A DNA stretch of 64,000 nucleotides from Notospermus geniculatus (GCA_002633025.1 NMRB01000432.1:1-64000), one strand, 5' to 3'; counted from the first letter of the stretch, positions 1 to 12,719 are shown. The notes: a model not told the origin generated them from the sequence alone. Program-made: numbers and translations.

Positions 1-3000
1 TCAGATTTGAGGTAGAAGTACTTGCAGCTACGATGATAGGGGTCGCCATGGTTGCTGTTGGAAGCGCCATGATTGGTGCTGTGATGATGGGTAGGGCGTT
101 AGGTACGCTAGCAACACCCAACATAGGCGCTGCATTCGCCATGGGGACAAAGATGGGTGAATTTGCAGATGAGGTCAGGAACGGAGGAATGCTGGCGATG
201 GGGCGAACAAGCGATGGTTCCAACTTCACAGGAATAGGTTGCTGAATATCTGACGATGTTTTCGGAGCGATCGGTTTATGAGGGATTGTGGACATAGGAT
301 AGAATGTTCCGGACGCTTTGACGATGGTTTTGGATTTCAAATCATCGAGTGGTGAACCTGGTTTCTTCTCTGGCTCCTCCGCGGGTTTTGTCGATTTTGG
401 TCTATCATGGTGTTTCTTATCGTGCTGAAACATCGTACTATGGCGGACGAACGCGTAATCACAACGTGGTCGAACGCAATGAAAATGGCGGTTGCATTTG
501 TTGTTCTGACAATGTGGGCGACGGCAATTCACGCCGCGGTCGAAGAATTCAAACCCCTCCATGATCGACACGTAATTGTGGAACTCTCGAGCGTGGAGGT
601 TCATAACTTCTGTCGAATTGGTCACATGATGACAACGTGGCCGCACGCAGTGATAATGTTCCTTGGTGTAGTATTCACACAACTCATCAGGGCAGGGAAG
701 ACCAGGTTCAAACATCTTGAATCCGTTCACAATTTTTGACGAACTGGACAGAAACATTTCCCGTGTAAGCTTCACACTGATAGGTGTACTTGTCTCATGC
801 AGTGCATTCTCCGTTACACTAACTTTCGGTACCGATGGGATTTCATCCTTCGGGTATTTCGGAGGACGTCCACGTTTCCGTCGTAGAAGACCATCAGTAG
901 GAACCACTGGTTGTTCTATGCGCCACTTGGTGGTCATCTTGGTCCGTTGTTGTTCATGATAGCGATGATGTTTGAGACGTGACAAAGGTGGCGCCGCTGC
1001 GTCGAATACCTGACTACACTCAGGCTGAAAGAAAAAATATTTTACTCTTAGATTTGTACAACTTGTACAACTTGTGGCACATTAATTGTTCAAACTCTTA
1101 AAACATTGGAGAAAATATTTGCAAGGGTAGGTGGGTTCACCTTAGAAACCTGTTATTATTTCATGCCCGGATAAATTATCTGAAAATATATGTGAGGCGG
1201 GGTCTAGGAAAACCCGTCAGATGTCGCTGACTGATCAACAAGGCCGTCAGATTGCCTGTGCATCAATCTGCTGCTGTTGACCTGTTACATTTCAGCTATT
1301 GAAATGTGCAGGTTCAGTTCAGCAAGGCCATTAACACTTTCCTCAAATGTGACACCTGACAAGTTTTCCTAGACTGCCTCGCATACCTGCTGGATTTTGA
1401 GAAGGACTACGGTAGTCACTTCTGGGGTTTATCTGCCTCACACTTTCAGTGGGAGGAGGTTTTCAAAGTCATATGCGAGGCCAAGGTAGGGTATTAAACT
1501 TACCCATAAACAATGGTAGTGTTTCTTTCCTTGGACTGAGCATCCTTCAACGCAGCATGGATGATCAGCATTTGATGTGTGGAACGTCAGCTCGGTCACC
1601 TTCTCATCCTGGTCATGTAGCCTGAAACAAGACGAGGATATGGTCTACCATTGTGCTATGGAGCGGCTCACATTTGGTTAAGGTAGCAATAGCTTAAAGG
1701 CACTTTCTGAAACAGGCCCCTGGACAGGAGCTGCTGAACGGCAACTACCAGCAAAGCAGGAATTCTGAGACTGAGAGGCTGCTGAATATCATTCACCCAC
1801 CTGGCGTGTTCTCTAACACGCTCCTTTGTATAAAACATGCCACCACAGCCTTCTACATTACAATGATAGTGATCCTTATAAAGCATTGAGCAGCGGGCGC
1901 GGCAAGGGTCATTGGCAGTATATCTGTCAAATATAAGATAAGAGTATTGAGCAGCGGGCGCGGCAAGGGTCATTGGCAGTATATCTGTCAAATATAAGAT
2001 AAGAGTATTGAGCAGCGGGCGCGGCAAGGGTCATTGGCAGTATATCTGTCAAATATAAGATAAGAGTATTGAGCAGCGGGTGCGGCAAGGGTCATTGGCA
2101 GTATATCTGTCAAATATAAGATAAGAGCATTGAGCATCCAGCATGGAAAAGGTCTTTGACACTGACAGTGCAACTGTCCAATATACATGTACAAGTATGA
2201 CACAAGATGACACAGGAATAAAACACCACCAGAGTTGAAGAAATCATGTATTCCTGCGCATACTTTGAACAGGTTGTTGGGAGAACACTTCTGTTATTGT
2301 GTTGATCATTTACCTGATCATGTACTTTTTCCACGATTCATCTCTCTCTCTCTTCTCCATTATCTTTGGCAACGGTCGACTAAGCAGCGGCTGCTCACTA
2401 ATAGGTGGCGCTGACGACATCACATCTTTTTCCCGCTTCACTTGACTAGAACTTGCTGACGGGACTTGACTCTCTTGCGGTTCCTCCTTAATCGCCACAT
2501 CACCATGGGAACCAGTCGGCGTGGCAACATCTTCATTCTGCTCCTTCACCGCAAAACTGGGTATCGGAAGACTTAGGGAATTATTTAACTCAGCATTTTT
2601 TAGGACGGAGGCACATTTTGCGAGGGCAGATTGAAGTTGCTGCTGACGCAATTCAGCAGTTAGGGAGAATCTGGAATGTGGTAGGGAGTCTGTGGCTGGA
2701 GGCGGGGAACTTGAAACAGAATTTGGTGTCGAGGTACCAGAGTTTATAGTCTTGGTATCAAAGTGTTTTAAATCTTCTAAGTCCATGTATTCTGGATTGT
2801 TTTGCTCTCCTACATTGCTTGGCTTGTCGCTGCTCTGTAGACCGATCGCTGTCATGAGGGCTTTCTGAGCATGGTTGAACATGGCTTGCTGCTGTTCCAG
2901 TGGCAAAGATAGGGCCTGCGGAAGCACTAGTCCGTGAGGGAGCTGGTTGGTAAGACTGAGTCTCGGGGCGATGGACCTCACTGGTGTTGGTGGCGCGGGA

Positions 3001-6000
3001 CTCGGCGCACCGCTTTGGCGTCCAACCGAGCCAGCATCATTGGACGATCCGGCCTTGTCATCACTGCTCTCCTGCTTGTAACGTTTGTACGCGAATTCAA
3101 AGTCACGACGTTCGTGTTTCCGTTTGTGGGAATAGAGCTGCCCAGTTGAATGGAGGACATAGTTACACCCTGAAAATACAAATTTCCTGTTAGAAAGGAA
3201 GAAGACTTGAATCTAAGACTATTTGGAAATGGAGGGGACATCAGTGTGAATGATCATGTTCAATAGTGCCACATCCAATGCGCTCAGAAATGAAAACTGG
3301 GGCGGGGGAGAGGGGGGAGGGAGTTCAGTCGCACAAGAGCACGTGGGGGAAAATGAGTCTGTAGCATTCCAAGCTCGACATCTAACACTTGAGGCACTCC
3401 ACTACGTTACAGCCTCCTTCCGTAAGTCGGATCTCTATGGGCAATTCAGTTGTAAGGGAACTAACGACGGTGAATTGCCCATTTAGAACCAACTGGCACT
3501 AGAGAACTCTCAAATGGCGGAGTGACAACTCTCAGAAGAAACCTCGTGGAAACTTTAGTTGCGAAGTATTTCATCAGATGGCAGCATTTTAGGGTAAAAT
3601 CTGGCACAAAAACCAAGGTGACAAATTACTGTCTTCTCCATACCTGGTCTTATACAGTGAATGTGATTACTGATCTTGCTGTATTTGCACCCGCTGTAAC
3701 TACAATGTTCGTATTTCATAAACTTTTTGAAGCCGTCTTTGCTCAGGACCTCGTCTTTCTGGTGGTACGTCTTATGTTTTTCTGAAATGGAAGAAACGAT
3801 CCCATGAAGTGAAAAGCCAGTCATATCAAATGACTGATGCCTATCAAGGTTTCAGGATTCTGAGCAGAACTGGGCATGTTTCATCCTTACCCATATCAGC
3901 CTTGTTCTTGAACGTAAACTCACACCCCTGACGCCGACAATGAAAATGAGTTGTACGCTGGCCGTAGAATTGACATTTTGTCGTCCCACAATCCTCTGTG
4001 GCACGGAAACGCTGGAAACCTTCCTGAATGATGGCGGAGTCTTTGCGATGATAATTGGCGTGCATCTGGACATCTGAGGTGCTGATGTAGACCTTGTTAC
4101 AGCCAGGCTGAAAGCAGATGTTATACTTAAGATAGTGGCTCAAGAGTCAGCTGGAACCATTAAATTTACTGGGCATGACGTCACAACCATGACATCACCC
4201 ACACATCAGGAACCAATAATATTATAGTATTATGTAAAGCCAGCAACAACCAGACGATATCGCAAGCGATCTAATCACCACTGAGAAAAATCACCTGTTG
4301 ACACCAGGTGTGTGTTGGAAGCGATGCATAGAATCTTCTCGTCAGTGATTCTCGCCCAATGTCAAACAATGCCAAAGCTGATATCTCCTAGTCTGTGGTG
4401 GCTGGCAAGAAGATCGGTGGCGAGTACATTGCTTGCGATATTGCCCAGTGTGTGCTGCTGGTTTAACCGTTCATGCTTCTAGGATCAGATTCAGTGGTCA
4501 TACAGCTAAAACTCTGAATCTTGAGCTCGCCATCACTTCCCTCCAACCTCGTTTTTTTAAACGTGATCAAACCCTATATCGGATGAGACCCACTTGACTC
4601 ACTATATTAAACACAAAAGTTAAATCATAGTCAAAATAAGTGGCTGCTGGTAAAGAAACTCACTTGTAAACAATGATAGTGCGTCTGCTTCTTATTATGG
4701 GTACACTCTCCAAATCGGTCCTCACAGTCGTCCAGTGGGCTGTACCGCATGAAGCCATGTTGTAGCGAATCGTCACGTTTTTTGTGCCACTTGAAATGCC
4801 TTATCATCTCTTCTTTCTTGACAAAGACTTTGAAACTGCAGTCCATGCAGTGATAGTGTTCACGATACATCATATCCTGACAGTGTGTGCCCTTACAGTC
4901 CTCAAACCCAGTAAACCTGTGATGATGAATGGATAGGAGCTTCAAATAAACATGTCTCAAAGGGAAGGGGCTAAATTAAAGCCACACTTTATTGAATTCA
5001 GAAAGTGCTTACGTCCTCCGACGTTAGTGTAGTGTAAAATGTACTATGCTCTATCTTAATACATTAGAGCTCTGCCTGCAGTTTTTTCAGTGTGTGCTGA
5101 AAACTAGGCCTTGATTCTTTGAAGTATGTACCTGCACTCTCCTAACACTTTGAAAATACCGTAAAATTCAATACAGACGAGTTTTAAAGTAAGATGGCTT
5201 TTAAACATTGGTTAAACAGTGGTAGGGGTCACTGTGTTAAGTTGAATCCTGATGATATCAGGCCCTCTAAGCACTCGCTACCTACATCACTGCGTGTGGG
5301 GAGTAAGCTCCCTACATCACTGCGTGTGGGGAGTAAGCTCCCTACATCACTGCATGTGGGGAGTAAGTGCTGAGAAGTCCTTTTCGCCTCAACATACCGG
5401 TAATTCAGCAGTTTCACCTCTCACAATAAATACCAGTTCAACTCCCATTGCTTGTTCTCTAACAAGTAAAATGGCCCGTTCTGAAACTTGTTCTGAGAGG
5501 TGGTTTATGACTGTTTGTTTTCCTGAATTTTGACAGTGTCATAGCATTCAGAAATTTTACCTTTTGATATACTTTGCATAGTCGGGGAGTAACTTTCCTG
5601 CTGCTGATTCAGCTGGAGATTTGGTTCCTGATGATGGTGTCAACTCTTTATTGAAACAGGCTCGGATATATGCTGCACTTTCAACAAACTTGCCATTGCC
5701 TAAAAAAAGAATTTAAGACAGTCATTTTTATGGTGGTTGTGGCGGCCATGTTGTAAATTGGATACATGCTGCAATTTCAACAAACTGGCCATTGCCTATG
5801 AAAAGGGATTCAAAAGGATCATTTTTTAATGGTGGCTGTGGCGGCCATGTTGGAAATCAGTCCAGGTCGAATAGAACAGACTTGACAACTGTTTGGTTGC
5901 AAGTCCCAGTCCTGACCAAGAAAAAAAACACGCTCGCTTGTGACCTTGAGCAAGTCACTTTGCCTCACTTGCTTCACCCCACCCATGTGTAAAAGGGGTA

Positions 6001-6443
6001 CCTGGCTGGTAGTGATGGTCTATGTGAATGTTAGTCCAAGAGCGCTAAATCGGCTGCCGGGACTGTAATACTCCCCGGGGCGTGGAGAAAGTTAATTGGA
6101 ATGAACAGACCTATAGCTGGGGGTAATAATGTAAAGCGCATTGAGCAGGTCAACTGGANCATCAAAATGGCTGCCAGCAGGCTGCCTATCATGCCTGTAA
6201 GGTCCTCTTAACAAGCGGGAACCATCAGACATTTACAATGTCATCTTGTTATTATTGCAAGTATTCTCATAATACAATGCTGGCTGATGTGCTCACCTGG
6301 ACCATTGATGCCAGTGCTGCTTGCACTGGGTCCCGTCTTCGTGGGCGTGGAATGGCGGCTGGCCTCGGCACTAGGGGGCGCTTCAGTTGCATTTTCATCG
6401 TCTTTGTGGAGTGGATGCAGTTCACTTGTGATTGTTCTTGGAG
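1..6443 (-). CDS. CASZ1: CASZ1 / castor zinc-finger transcription factor, internal part, eight exons, open at both ends
   Basis: Exons in transcript order: 6443-6297, 5699-5561, 4916-4664, 4107-3891, 3781-(donor near 3648), 3169-2314, 1923-1801, 1621-1504, 1024-1 (continues past the left edge). Acceptors and donors are GT-AG and phases join without a stop. I see eight castor-type fingers (C-x4-C ... HYHC/HFHC ... C ... H ... H). Four are tandem (signatures [37 protein letters not shown], the last ending in [14 protein letters not shown]). A linker of about 260 residues with SUMO-like IKEEPQE and VKRE sites follows, then four more fingers ([36 protein letters not shown]). An AT-hook-like [11 protein letters not shown] lies between fingers six and seven. 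This finger order matches CASZ1/Castor, a nuclear DNA-binding regulator of neural and cardiac development. The first exon seen is Pro/Ser/Thr-rich. The start codon and N-terminal exons were not found and may lie further right in the window or beyond it. Confidence 0.93.
1191..1385. repeat. foldback element in a CASZ1 intron
   Basis: The left end (TGTGAGGCGGGGTCTAGG) and right end (CCTAGACTGCCTCGCA) are imperfect inverted repeats. AAACCCGTCAGATGTC pairs with GACACCTGACAAGTTT. No coding capacity, so probably a non-autonomous DNA element. Confidence 0.6.
1885..2140 (-). repeat. 61-bp minisatellite duplicating a CASZ1 splice acceptor
   Basis: Four near-identical 61-bp units lie end to end, with copies of GAGCAGCGGG at 1888, 1949, 2010 and 2071 and a partial fifth at 2132. 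On the minus strand each unit contains a pyrimidine-rich tract, TTTGACAG, and the first coding bases of the CASZ1 exon (ATATACTGCC). The unit nearest the exon supplies the real acceptor (AG at 1925-1924). The others place identical AGs at 1986, 2047 and 2108. Confidence 0.9.
5277..5366. repeat. 30-bp tandem repeat, three copies, in a CASZ1 intron
   Basis: Three consecutive copies of a 30-bp unit containing CTACATCACTGCGTGTGGGG, differing by single bases. The rest of the intron between the exons at 4916 and 5561 shows nothing recognisable. Confidence 0.85.
5870..6145 (+). mobile_element. SINE-like element with an L2/MIR-like 3' segment
   Basis: The stretch contains GAGCAAGTCACTTTGCCTCA, then ACCCATGTGTAAAAGGGG, and ends with GTAAAGCGCATTGAG. 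This arrangement (caagtcactt ... cctca ... tgtaaaa.ggg) resembles the 3' tail shared by L2-clade LINEs and MIR-like SINEs. It lies in the CASZ1 intron between the exons at 5699 and 6297. A repeat-library search would settle the family. Confidence 0.5.
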
Positions 6444-6734
6444 CTGTAGAAGAAAAGAAGACAGACTTGACAATTCACACAAGTTTTGCAAAGAAATCTA
6501 CCCTCTGCACTGCTGCCATCTTGTGATCTACACCAACACTAACTCAGTCTTGCAAGCCTGGGACGAATAATTGAAGATTACTGTGTGTATGTGCTGAAAT
6601 ATAAGAATATTTTCAAACATGAAAAGCTTCGCCCTAGGATTACTGCATTAGAGTAAAACAATCCCTTTAACCCTACCACTGAAGGACAATTTTGTCGAAC
6701 ATGAAAATATATGAAAGGTATGAAATTCACCACA

Positions 6735-6879
6735 TCTTCGCCATTGTGGAAATCACGTCTAGCGAGTCCACTACGGCGATCGAGTGCCCAGTTGCAACGC
6801 AACCCAGTTGCAAAGCAAGTCGCAATGCAAAATCAGCTTGAAAAGCAATGGTGGATTCCTGGCTTTAATGAAATTGACA
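6735..6879 (+). mobile_element. right half of a foldback MITE
   Basis: This matches the right half of the complete element at 62345-62592, sharing AAATCACGTCTAGCGAGTCC and the terminal GGATTCCTGGCTTTA. The left half is not recognisable. Confidence 0.7.
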
Positions 6880-8559
6880 CTGACACCAAAAGGGTTACTA
6901 TGCAACACCTCTTTCCACAGTCAGATATCTTCTTTGACAACGAGAATGCCCTGCCAATCAACAAGTCTGCAGACCGCACAACCAGACTGAGCACTATGCA
7001 GCTCTGAGCTCACCACCCCCAGAATATACACCACACAGAAGTCAGAGCTTGGTATGATGGCAAAACCGACATTAGCCCATTTATACGTTTCTCAATTATC
7101 CAAAGATATTTAGATAGTTCGCATAAGTGGAACTGAAGATGATGGAGGTCACATACTGACGCCTGGGAAAATAGATCAAATGTCTTAAAATTAATGCGCT
7201 ACGTTTTACAAAGTGTTGGCGTGCTTCACGAATTTTCTTTTTCAGCGAATGTAACAGAATTTCTGGCATTTAGGTAAATAGCATTTCCGAGGGTATAATT
7301 GGTGGAGTAATTAGTCCTAAACGTTTATATGGATTCGTTTTCATATTCTTGTTCTGTGGTGTGTATCATGGTTCGTTTTGTAGGGAAGAGCAACATGACT
7401 GCCAGGACTCGGGGTTCTGGCGGGCAATAGAGCTTGTGCAGTGGCTCATTATGACGTCACTTTTGACCGGCGGTCCACCATGCTGAATATCGATGACAAA
7501 GTTCGTTATCAGATGACACCTCTACCGTTGTTGATATCAGACTATAAACCCAAAACTTTAACTTTAACAGTGCCTTCCAATTGTAGGATTTTATACATGA
7601 TTTTACCAGTTAGCAATAACGTCTAAAACATCCACCCACAAAAGGGATAAGAAAGTAGGCCTACATGTCATCGACGTCTACATGAATATATGACAAAAAT
7701 TGCACCGTACAGTTCATTTACAAGGCCAACATTTATCTGTAATGCCCCAAAATCCACCAACAAAGAATGCATTAATCTGTTTTGATCAACATTTTCCATT
7801 TTACACCAAATAGGACACCGCTAATTCAACAAAAAATACAAAACAGAAGAAATACCAGCAGACAGCATTAAATTTGGAAAAGACTTGATCACAGCACGGG
7901 CCAAGTGGGAGTATTATGCTAATATGCATAAGTACTCTAATAATAAATTCTCTCAAACCTTAGAAACGGCCCAAAGTTGTCTTTGCCTGATCCAAGGAAA
8001 CGGGCACTGTTTAGACGACCCACAATGGCCTAATTACACATGCATAATTTCTTTGTTCAAGGGCTCCAACATCGTGCTTATAACATACTGTAGTTTGCTG
8101 GAGAAAGCCTCACACATGCCATTTATAATTTATACATGGATTTTTTATCGCCACGTTATACGTCCGCATATTGTTTTTGTTTGAAACCATGGAAATTTAA
8201 TTATGAGATATTCATGTTGTTACGAACAATGACCGAGTCATGAAAGTTCGATGCTGACGGCACAACAGTCACATGCGACTTTCCCTCGTTATCTCATGAT
8301 TAAATTATTCAAGAGAAGAAAATTATATAAATTAATTAAGAAGCTAATTCTAATAAAGAGCTTTGTACCTCCGATGCCATACCTGGCCAGGAGCTTAAGC
8401 GTTACTATGACAACCAACAGAAAACGATTTAATTTTTCAAGAAAATAGCCTCTGCATGCCCCGCGCTGATATCTAAACGATCCCTGCAAATTTCCAACCA
8501 ATCAATACCGTTTTCACTTATTGCTACCAAAATCAAACCGGGACAAAAATACCCCGCGC

Positions 8560-8573
8560 GTAACCATGGCAAC
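8560..8573 (+). promoter_or_regulatory. RFX X-box motif
   Basis: GTAACCATGGCAAC fits the X-box consensus GTNRCC-N2-RGYAAC exactly. It sits in an AT-rich, repeat-poor stretch with a nearby inverted CCAAT box, about 2.1 kb upstream of the nearest CASZ1 exon. Whether it drives CASZ1 is unknown. The same 14-mer also occurs inside a repeat arm at 13693, so chance or repeat origin is possible. Confidence 0.35.
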
Positions 8574-10566
8574 AGTTGGATTCCATAAAGGACTGTTTCA
8601 TGGCAATATTCCAGTTTATTATCTCGGAGACAATAAAGAGTTTATGCCAGGTTCTACTGCGTTAAGTTAATGTATAAATTGGCGAGAAAGTAAATTCCGA
8701 TTGCAGGCGCATTAGTGGAGAATATTTCCTGATAAAACGCAGAAATTATTAGACTGATTTTGATAGCGAACATATCAAGACGGGACGGCGTCAATCCCAC
8801 CACTCGCATCAAATTAATTAGCCGCTACTTGAACACTGGTAATTTCTTTTCATTTATCCCCGACAGAAACAACCCTATTAGAACATATTGTTAGCGGTAT
8901 AATTTGGGTTTTGTCAAGCAAAACTTCCACGAGAGTGAAAATGTCCGAGACCAGATTTTAACCCCTTTTGGTGGGTTTTTCTGTCAACTGCAGATATTCT
9001 AATGAATGATGAGGATACTTTGTTGAGGCATTTTAACGTTTGTTGTTTTTTGTACCCAAAGTGGGCCAAATGGCCAAATAGCACGTGGTATATTTCATGG
9101 TGGACTGGTTGTTATGTAACGACCTTCTACCCCAAGGAACTGTGTTGATAAAAGAATGGGCCCAGGAATTTATAGTTTGATAATGAGTTGGAAAATGACA
9201 TTTACGTACCATGAGGCCTTTTTACACAGAGTCGATTCAATCCGCTTCGAGGCCAGTTGACTTACTTTGTACCATGAAAAGGGAAGGAAAGTACAGGTCG
9301 TATGGCTTATTTCACGGTACAAAAAGCAAGTGAACTGGCATGATTGGCCACGATCCGGATCAAACTGACTTTATGTGAAGACAACTTTGGTTTCCCTATC
9401 ACCAGTGGACTTAAATTGAAGTACGATCATCTAATGCAACAGCCCCAAACTCCAACTTCTACCTGTCTGTCTCCAGTGCATCAGACAAATGAAATTTTCA
9501 TTGAATTACCTTGTTAAATTTTACAAAGTGAAGAGATAGACAATTCCCCTGCAGCTGATACGACCCAGATTGTTACAGATTACTACACATTTTTAGGTGG
9601 AATTATGACGATGAGGTACGCGGGACATCTGCCAAGAGTCGATTTCAAGGATTATATTTCAAATTATCAAATTTTTGCAGCGTCACAGTCGCACTGTGTG
9701 GAAATCATCAATCACTCAACCCTGGATTCCGTGCTCGCAAAATCAACATTATCATGGCTGTTGTTCTAATTGTGAATGCCTTTTCTCCCCTGCGTAGACA
9801 AAATCGTTCAGCTAGAACGGCCTTCTTCTATGAATGTGGTTGCAGTTCACTGGTGGAATTTGGAAAGTCGTTATGTAACAACTGTCCATCCTAAAACAAA
9901 CCACATTTCATTTAGTTGACTGGACCTTTTTCCTCAAGTGATGATTTCATATAGGAAAAAAGGAATTTATAACTACAGGGTGGCCCAGAAAAACTCTCTT
10001 GAACAGTAGCATTTCTACTGTTTACGGGACACTATCTCTGGGGTCCCGTAGGCGTAGATGACAACCGGGATCATGAAATTCCAATCAAAAGATAAAGGGC
10101 GAGATACGACATCCAAGATGTTCACTTCTTGCAGAAAAATTCAACAAATATTTCTTAATATCTGTCAACACTGGAATTTTTTTGTTTTCATAAATTATTT
10201 CCCTCCATCCACTCAAAATCCACATCCGTTAAGCACTCGCGCGCATCTATTTTTACCTCTTACAATAATATGTGGTATTTCTGAATCAATTGCTGTAAAC
10301 GTCCCAATAAACCTTGATGATTTTACCTAATGACATCACCATGGTTTCGCATAAATGCAGACAAAACTCACGCCTAATGTAACAGCGGTGTAAAAGCCTC
10401 GGGACGGGAGGCAATGAATCAAAATCCCGCAGGAAACTCCATAGAAACGTGAAACATTTCCCTACCTAGGCCATGCAAAAAGTTTTTTCCTTAAATCACA
10501 ATGAAGTAGAGCGCAACCTAGGACACATTTAGGACTGGTAATTAGTGTCCTGAATAGACGATATCG

Positions 10567-10780
10567 CTCCAAAAGAGGGCAGCACCTGACGGTCCCAGCG
10601 TCATGACGTCCCGCACGTCATTTCATGATATCTTGACGTGAGACGAAAAAAAATCAATTTATTTCCCGACGTCATGATCGCTGAAACAAATGGATTTTTT
10701 TCAAGTCACATCATGGCGTTCAGAAATGACGTGCGGGACGTCATGACGCTGGATGCGTCAGGTGCTGCACTCTTTTGGAG
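10567..10780. mobile_element. foldback element with arms of about 58 bp containing TGACGTCA-like cores
   Basis: CTCCAAAAGAGGGCAGCACC at the left and its inverted complement (ending CTCTTTTGGAG) at the right enclose a near-perfect hairpin. The arms contain CATGACGTCCCGCACGTCAT. It appears to have inserted into a copy of the ggacacc repeat family (10505-10566 and 10781-10900). Confidence 0.75.
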
Positions 10781-11326
10781 TGATAGAGTCTTGAGAGGTG
10801 TCCTGATTACAGAGGTCAAAATGAATAGAAATGACCAGTTTGGTGTCCTTAATAGAGGTGTTTTCGGACATATTTTCAATCTGGTGAACTTTCTATCAAT
10901 TCTAAATCTTTAAGAATAAATTGGTTTGCCCTATCCTCAATTAGCGTGTGAGCCTGATGCAGCGGACCATGTCAATTCCGAAGTATCTAGGATACAGCCC
11001 TGTAACTACAAGCCCTCGCAACATTGTATTATTGCTCCTGACGTCACAAATAGCGCAGTAATGTGAATTCTGCAGCAATGTAGAAATTGTTCAAATGTCA
11101 TTCCAACATATGGGAGCATCCCACTCTGGACAGCGTTCTATATGTAAATTCTTGTACGTGTCAGAACGACACAGTGAAAATGCCGCACATAACATTATAG
11201 TCCTGTGTTCGATCCCAAATCAGACCCGTTCTTCACGTGATAGAGAGGGAAATCTTTGACAGTGCAGGTTTCTTCCAGGCCCACTGGTTTTCTCATGGGC
11301 CCATATTCATAAAACAACTTAAGTCT

Positions 11327-11449
11327 AAGGCCCGTATTCTGGAAGCCTCCTTAACTCTAAGGTCCACTTTAAGCTTTTGTATTCTGCCCTGCAAACAATA
11401 GCTAAAGGTAGACCTTACAGTTAAGGAAGCTTCTAGAATACGGCCCTAA
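11327..11449. repeat. foldback element
   Basis: AGGCCCGTATTCTGGAAGC is inverted as GCTTCTAGAATACGGCCCT, with inner pairing of TTAACTCTAAGGTC against GACCTTACAGTTAA. Confidence 0.75.
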
Positions 11450-11757
11450 GTGTGACACTTATCCTTTGTTCAACACAAAAGAGAATTATCACACTTCAAC
11501 TTAAGCATATTTATGAATATAGACCCTGCTGTCCATTAAGATTGTCTAATAGCTAATTTTATAATATTTGAAACTATAGCTCTCAATCTAATTTAATATT
11601 TAAGTATTTCATTTACTGGTTGAGTTCGGACTCTGAATTTTGAAAACCAACTTTTTCTCTGAAACAGAGAGACCATGACTTTCAAATCAATTTTTTGCAC
11701 CGAAGCTGAGAGGGGACTCGGTTCACAGAACAGCCGAAACAATATCAAAATACAATG

Positions 11758-12719
11758 NNNNNNNNNNNNNNNNNNNNNNNNNNNNNNNNNNNNNNNNNNN
11801 NNNNNNNNNNNNNNNNNNNNNNNNNNNNNNNNNNNNNNNNNNNNNNNNNNNNNNNNNNNNNNNNNNNNNNNNNNNNNNNNNNNNNNNNNNNNNNNNNNNN
11901 NNNNNNNNNNNNNNNNNNNNNNNNNNNNNNNNNNNNNNNNNNNNNNNNNNNNNNNNNNNNNNNNNNNNNNNNNNNNNNNNNNNNNNNNNNNNNNNNNNNN
12001 NNNNNNNNNNNNNNNNNNNNNNNNNNNNNNNNNNNNNNNNNNNNNNNNNNNNNNNNNNNNNNNNNNNNNNNNNNNNNNNNNNNNNNNNNNNNNNNNNNNN
12101 NNNNNNNNNNNNNNNNNNNNNNNNNNNNNNNNNNNNNNNNNNNNNNNNNNNNNNNNNNNNNNNNNNNNNNNNNNNNNNNNNNNNNNNNNNNNNNNNNNNN
12201 NNNNNNNNNNNNNNNNNNNNNNNNNNNNNNNNNNNNNNNNNNNNNNNNNNNNNNNNNNNNNNNNNNNNNNNNNNNNNNNNNNNNNNNNNNNNNNNNNNNN
12301 NNNNNNNNNNNNNNNNNNNNNNNNNNNNNNNNNNNNNNNNNNNNNNNNNNNNNNNNNNNNNNNNNNNNNNNNNNNNNNNNNNNNNNNNNNNNNNNNNNNN
12401 NNNNNNNNNNNNNNNNNNNNNNNNNNNNNNNNNNNNNNNNNNNNNNNNNNNNNNNNNNNNNNNNNNNNNNNNNNNNNNNNNNNNNNNNNNNNNNNNNNNN
12501 NNNNNNNNNNNNNNNNNNNNNNNNNNNNNNNNNNNNNNNNNNNNNNNNNNNNNNNNNNNNNNNNNNNNNNNNNNNNNNNNNNNNNNNNNNNNNNNNNNNN
12601 NNNNNNNNNNNNNNNNNNNNNNNNNNNNNNNNNNNNNNNNNNNNNNNNNNNNNNNNNNNNNNNNNNNNNNNNNNNNNNNNNNNNNNNNNNNNNNNNNNNN
12701 NNNNNNNNNNNNNNNNNNN
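11758..12719. other. assembly gap (962 undetermined bases)
   Basis: A run of N. It lies just where the left arm of the large inverted repeat would be expected to continue outward. Confidence 1.

Larger units (their letters stand above)
6444..11757. other. non-coding region upstream of the first recognised CASZ1 exon
   Basis: No exon could be supported here on either strand. Contents: the right half of a foldback MITE (6735-6879), a fragment of the family also seen at 39217-39432 (7431-7500), an AT-rich block with homeodomain-like TAATTAATTAAG and ATTAATTAGC motifs (8160-8900), foldbacks at 10567-10780 and 11327-11449, and a degenerate SINE tail near 11200-11300. It could be CASZ1 intron and regulatory DNA. 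Confidence 0.5.

Noticed and set aside
1668-2334. Overlapping minus-strand frames repeating the same peptide with YTANDPC
   Set aside because: They read through the 61-bp minisatellite. Only the last unit joins the real CASZ1 exon; the rest is intronic.
5279-5365. A CRISPR-like array of 30-bp repeats
   Set aside because: Direct tandem repeats without spacers, in a eukaryotic intron.
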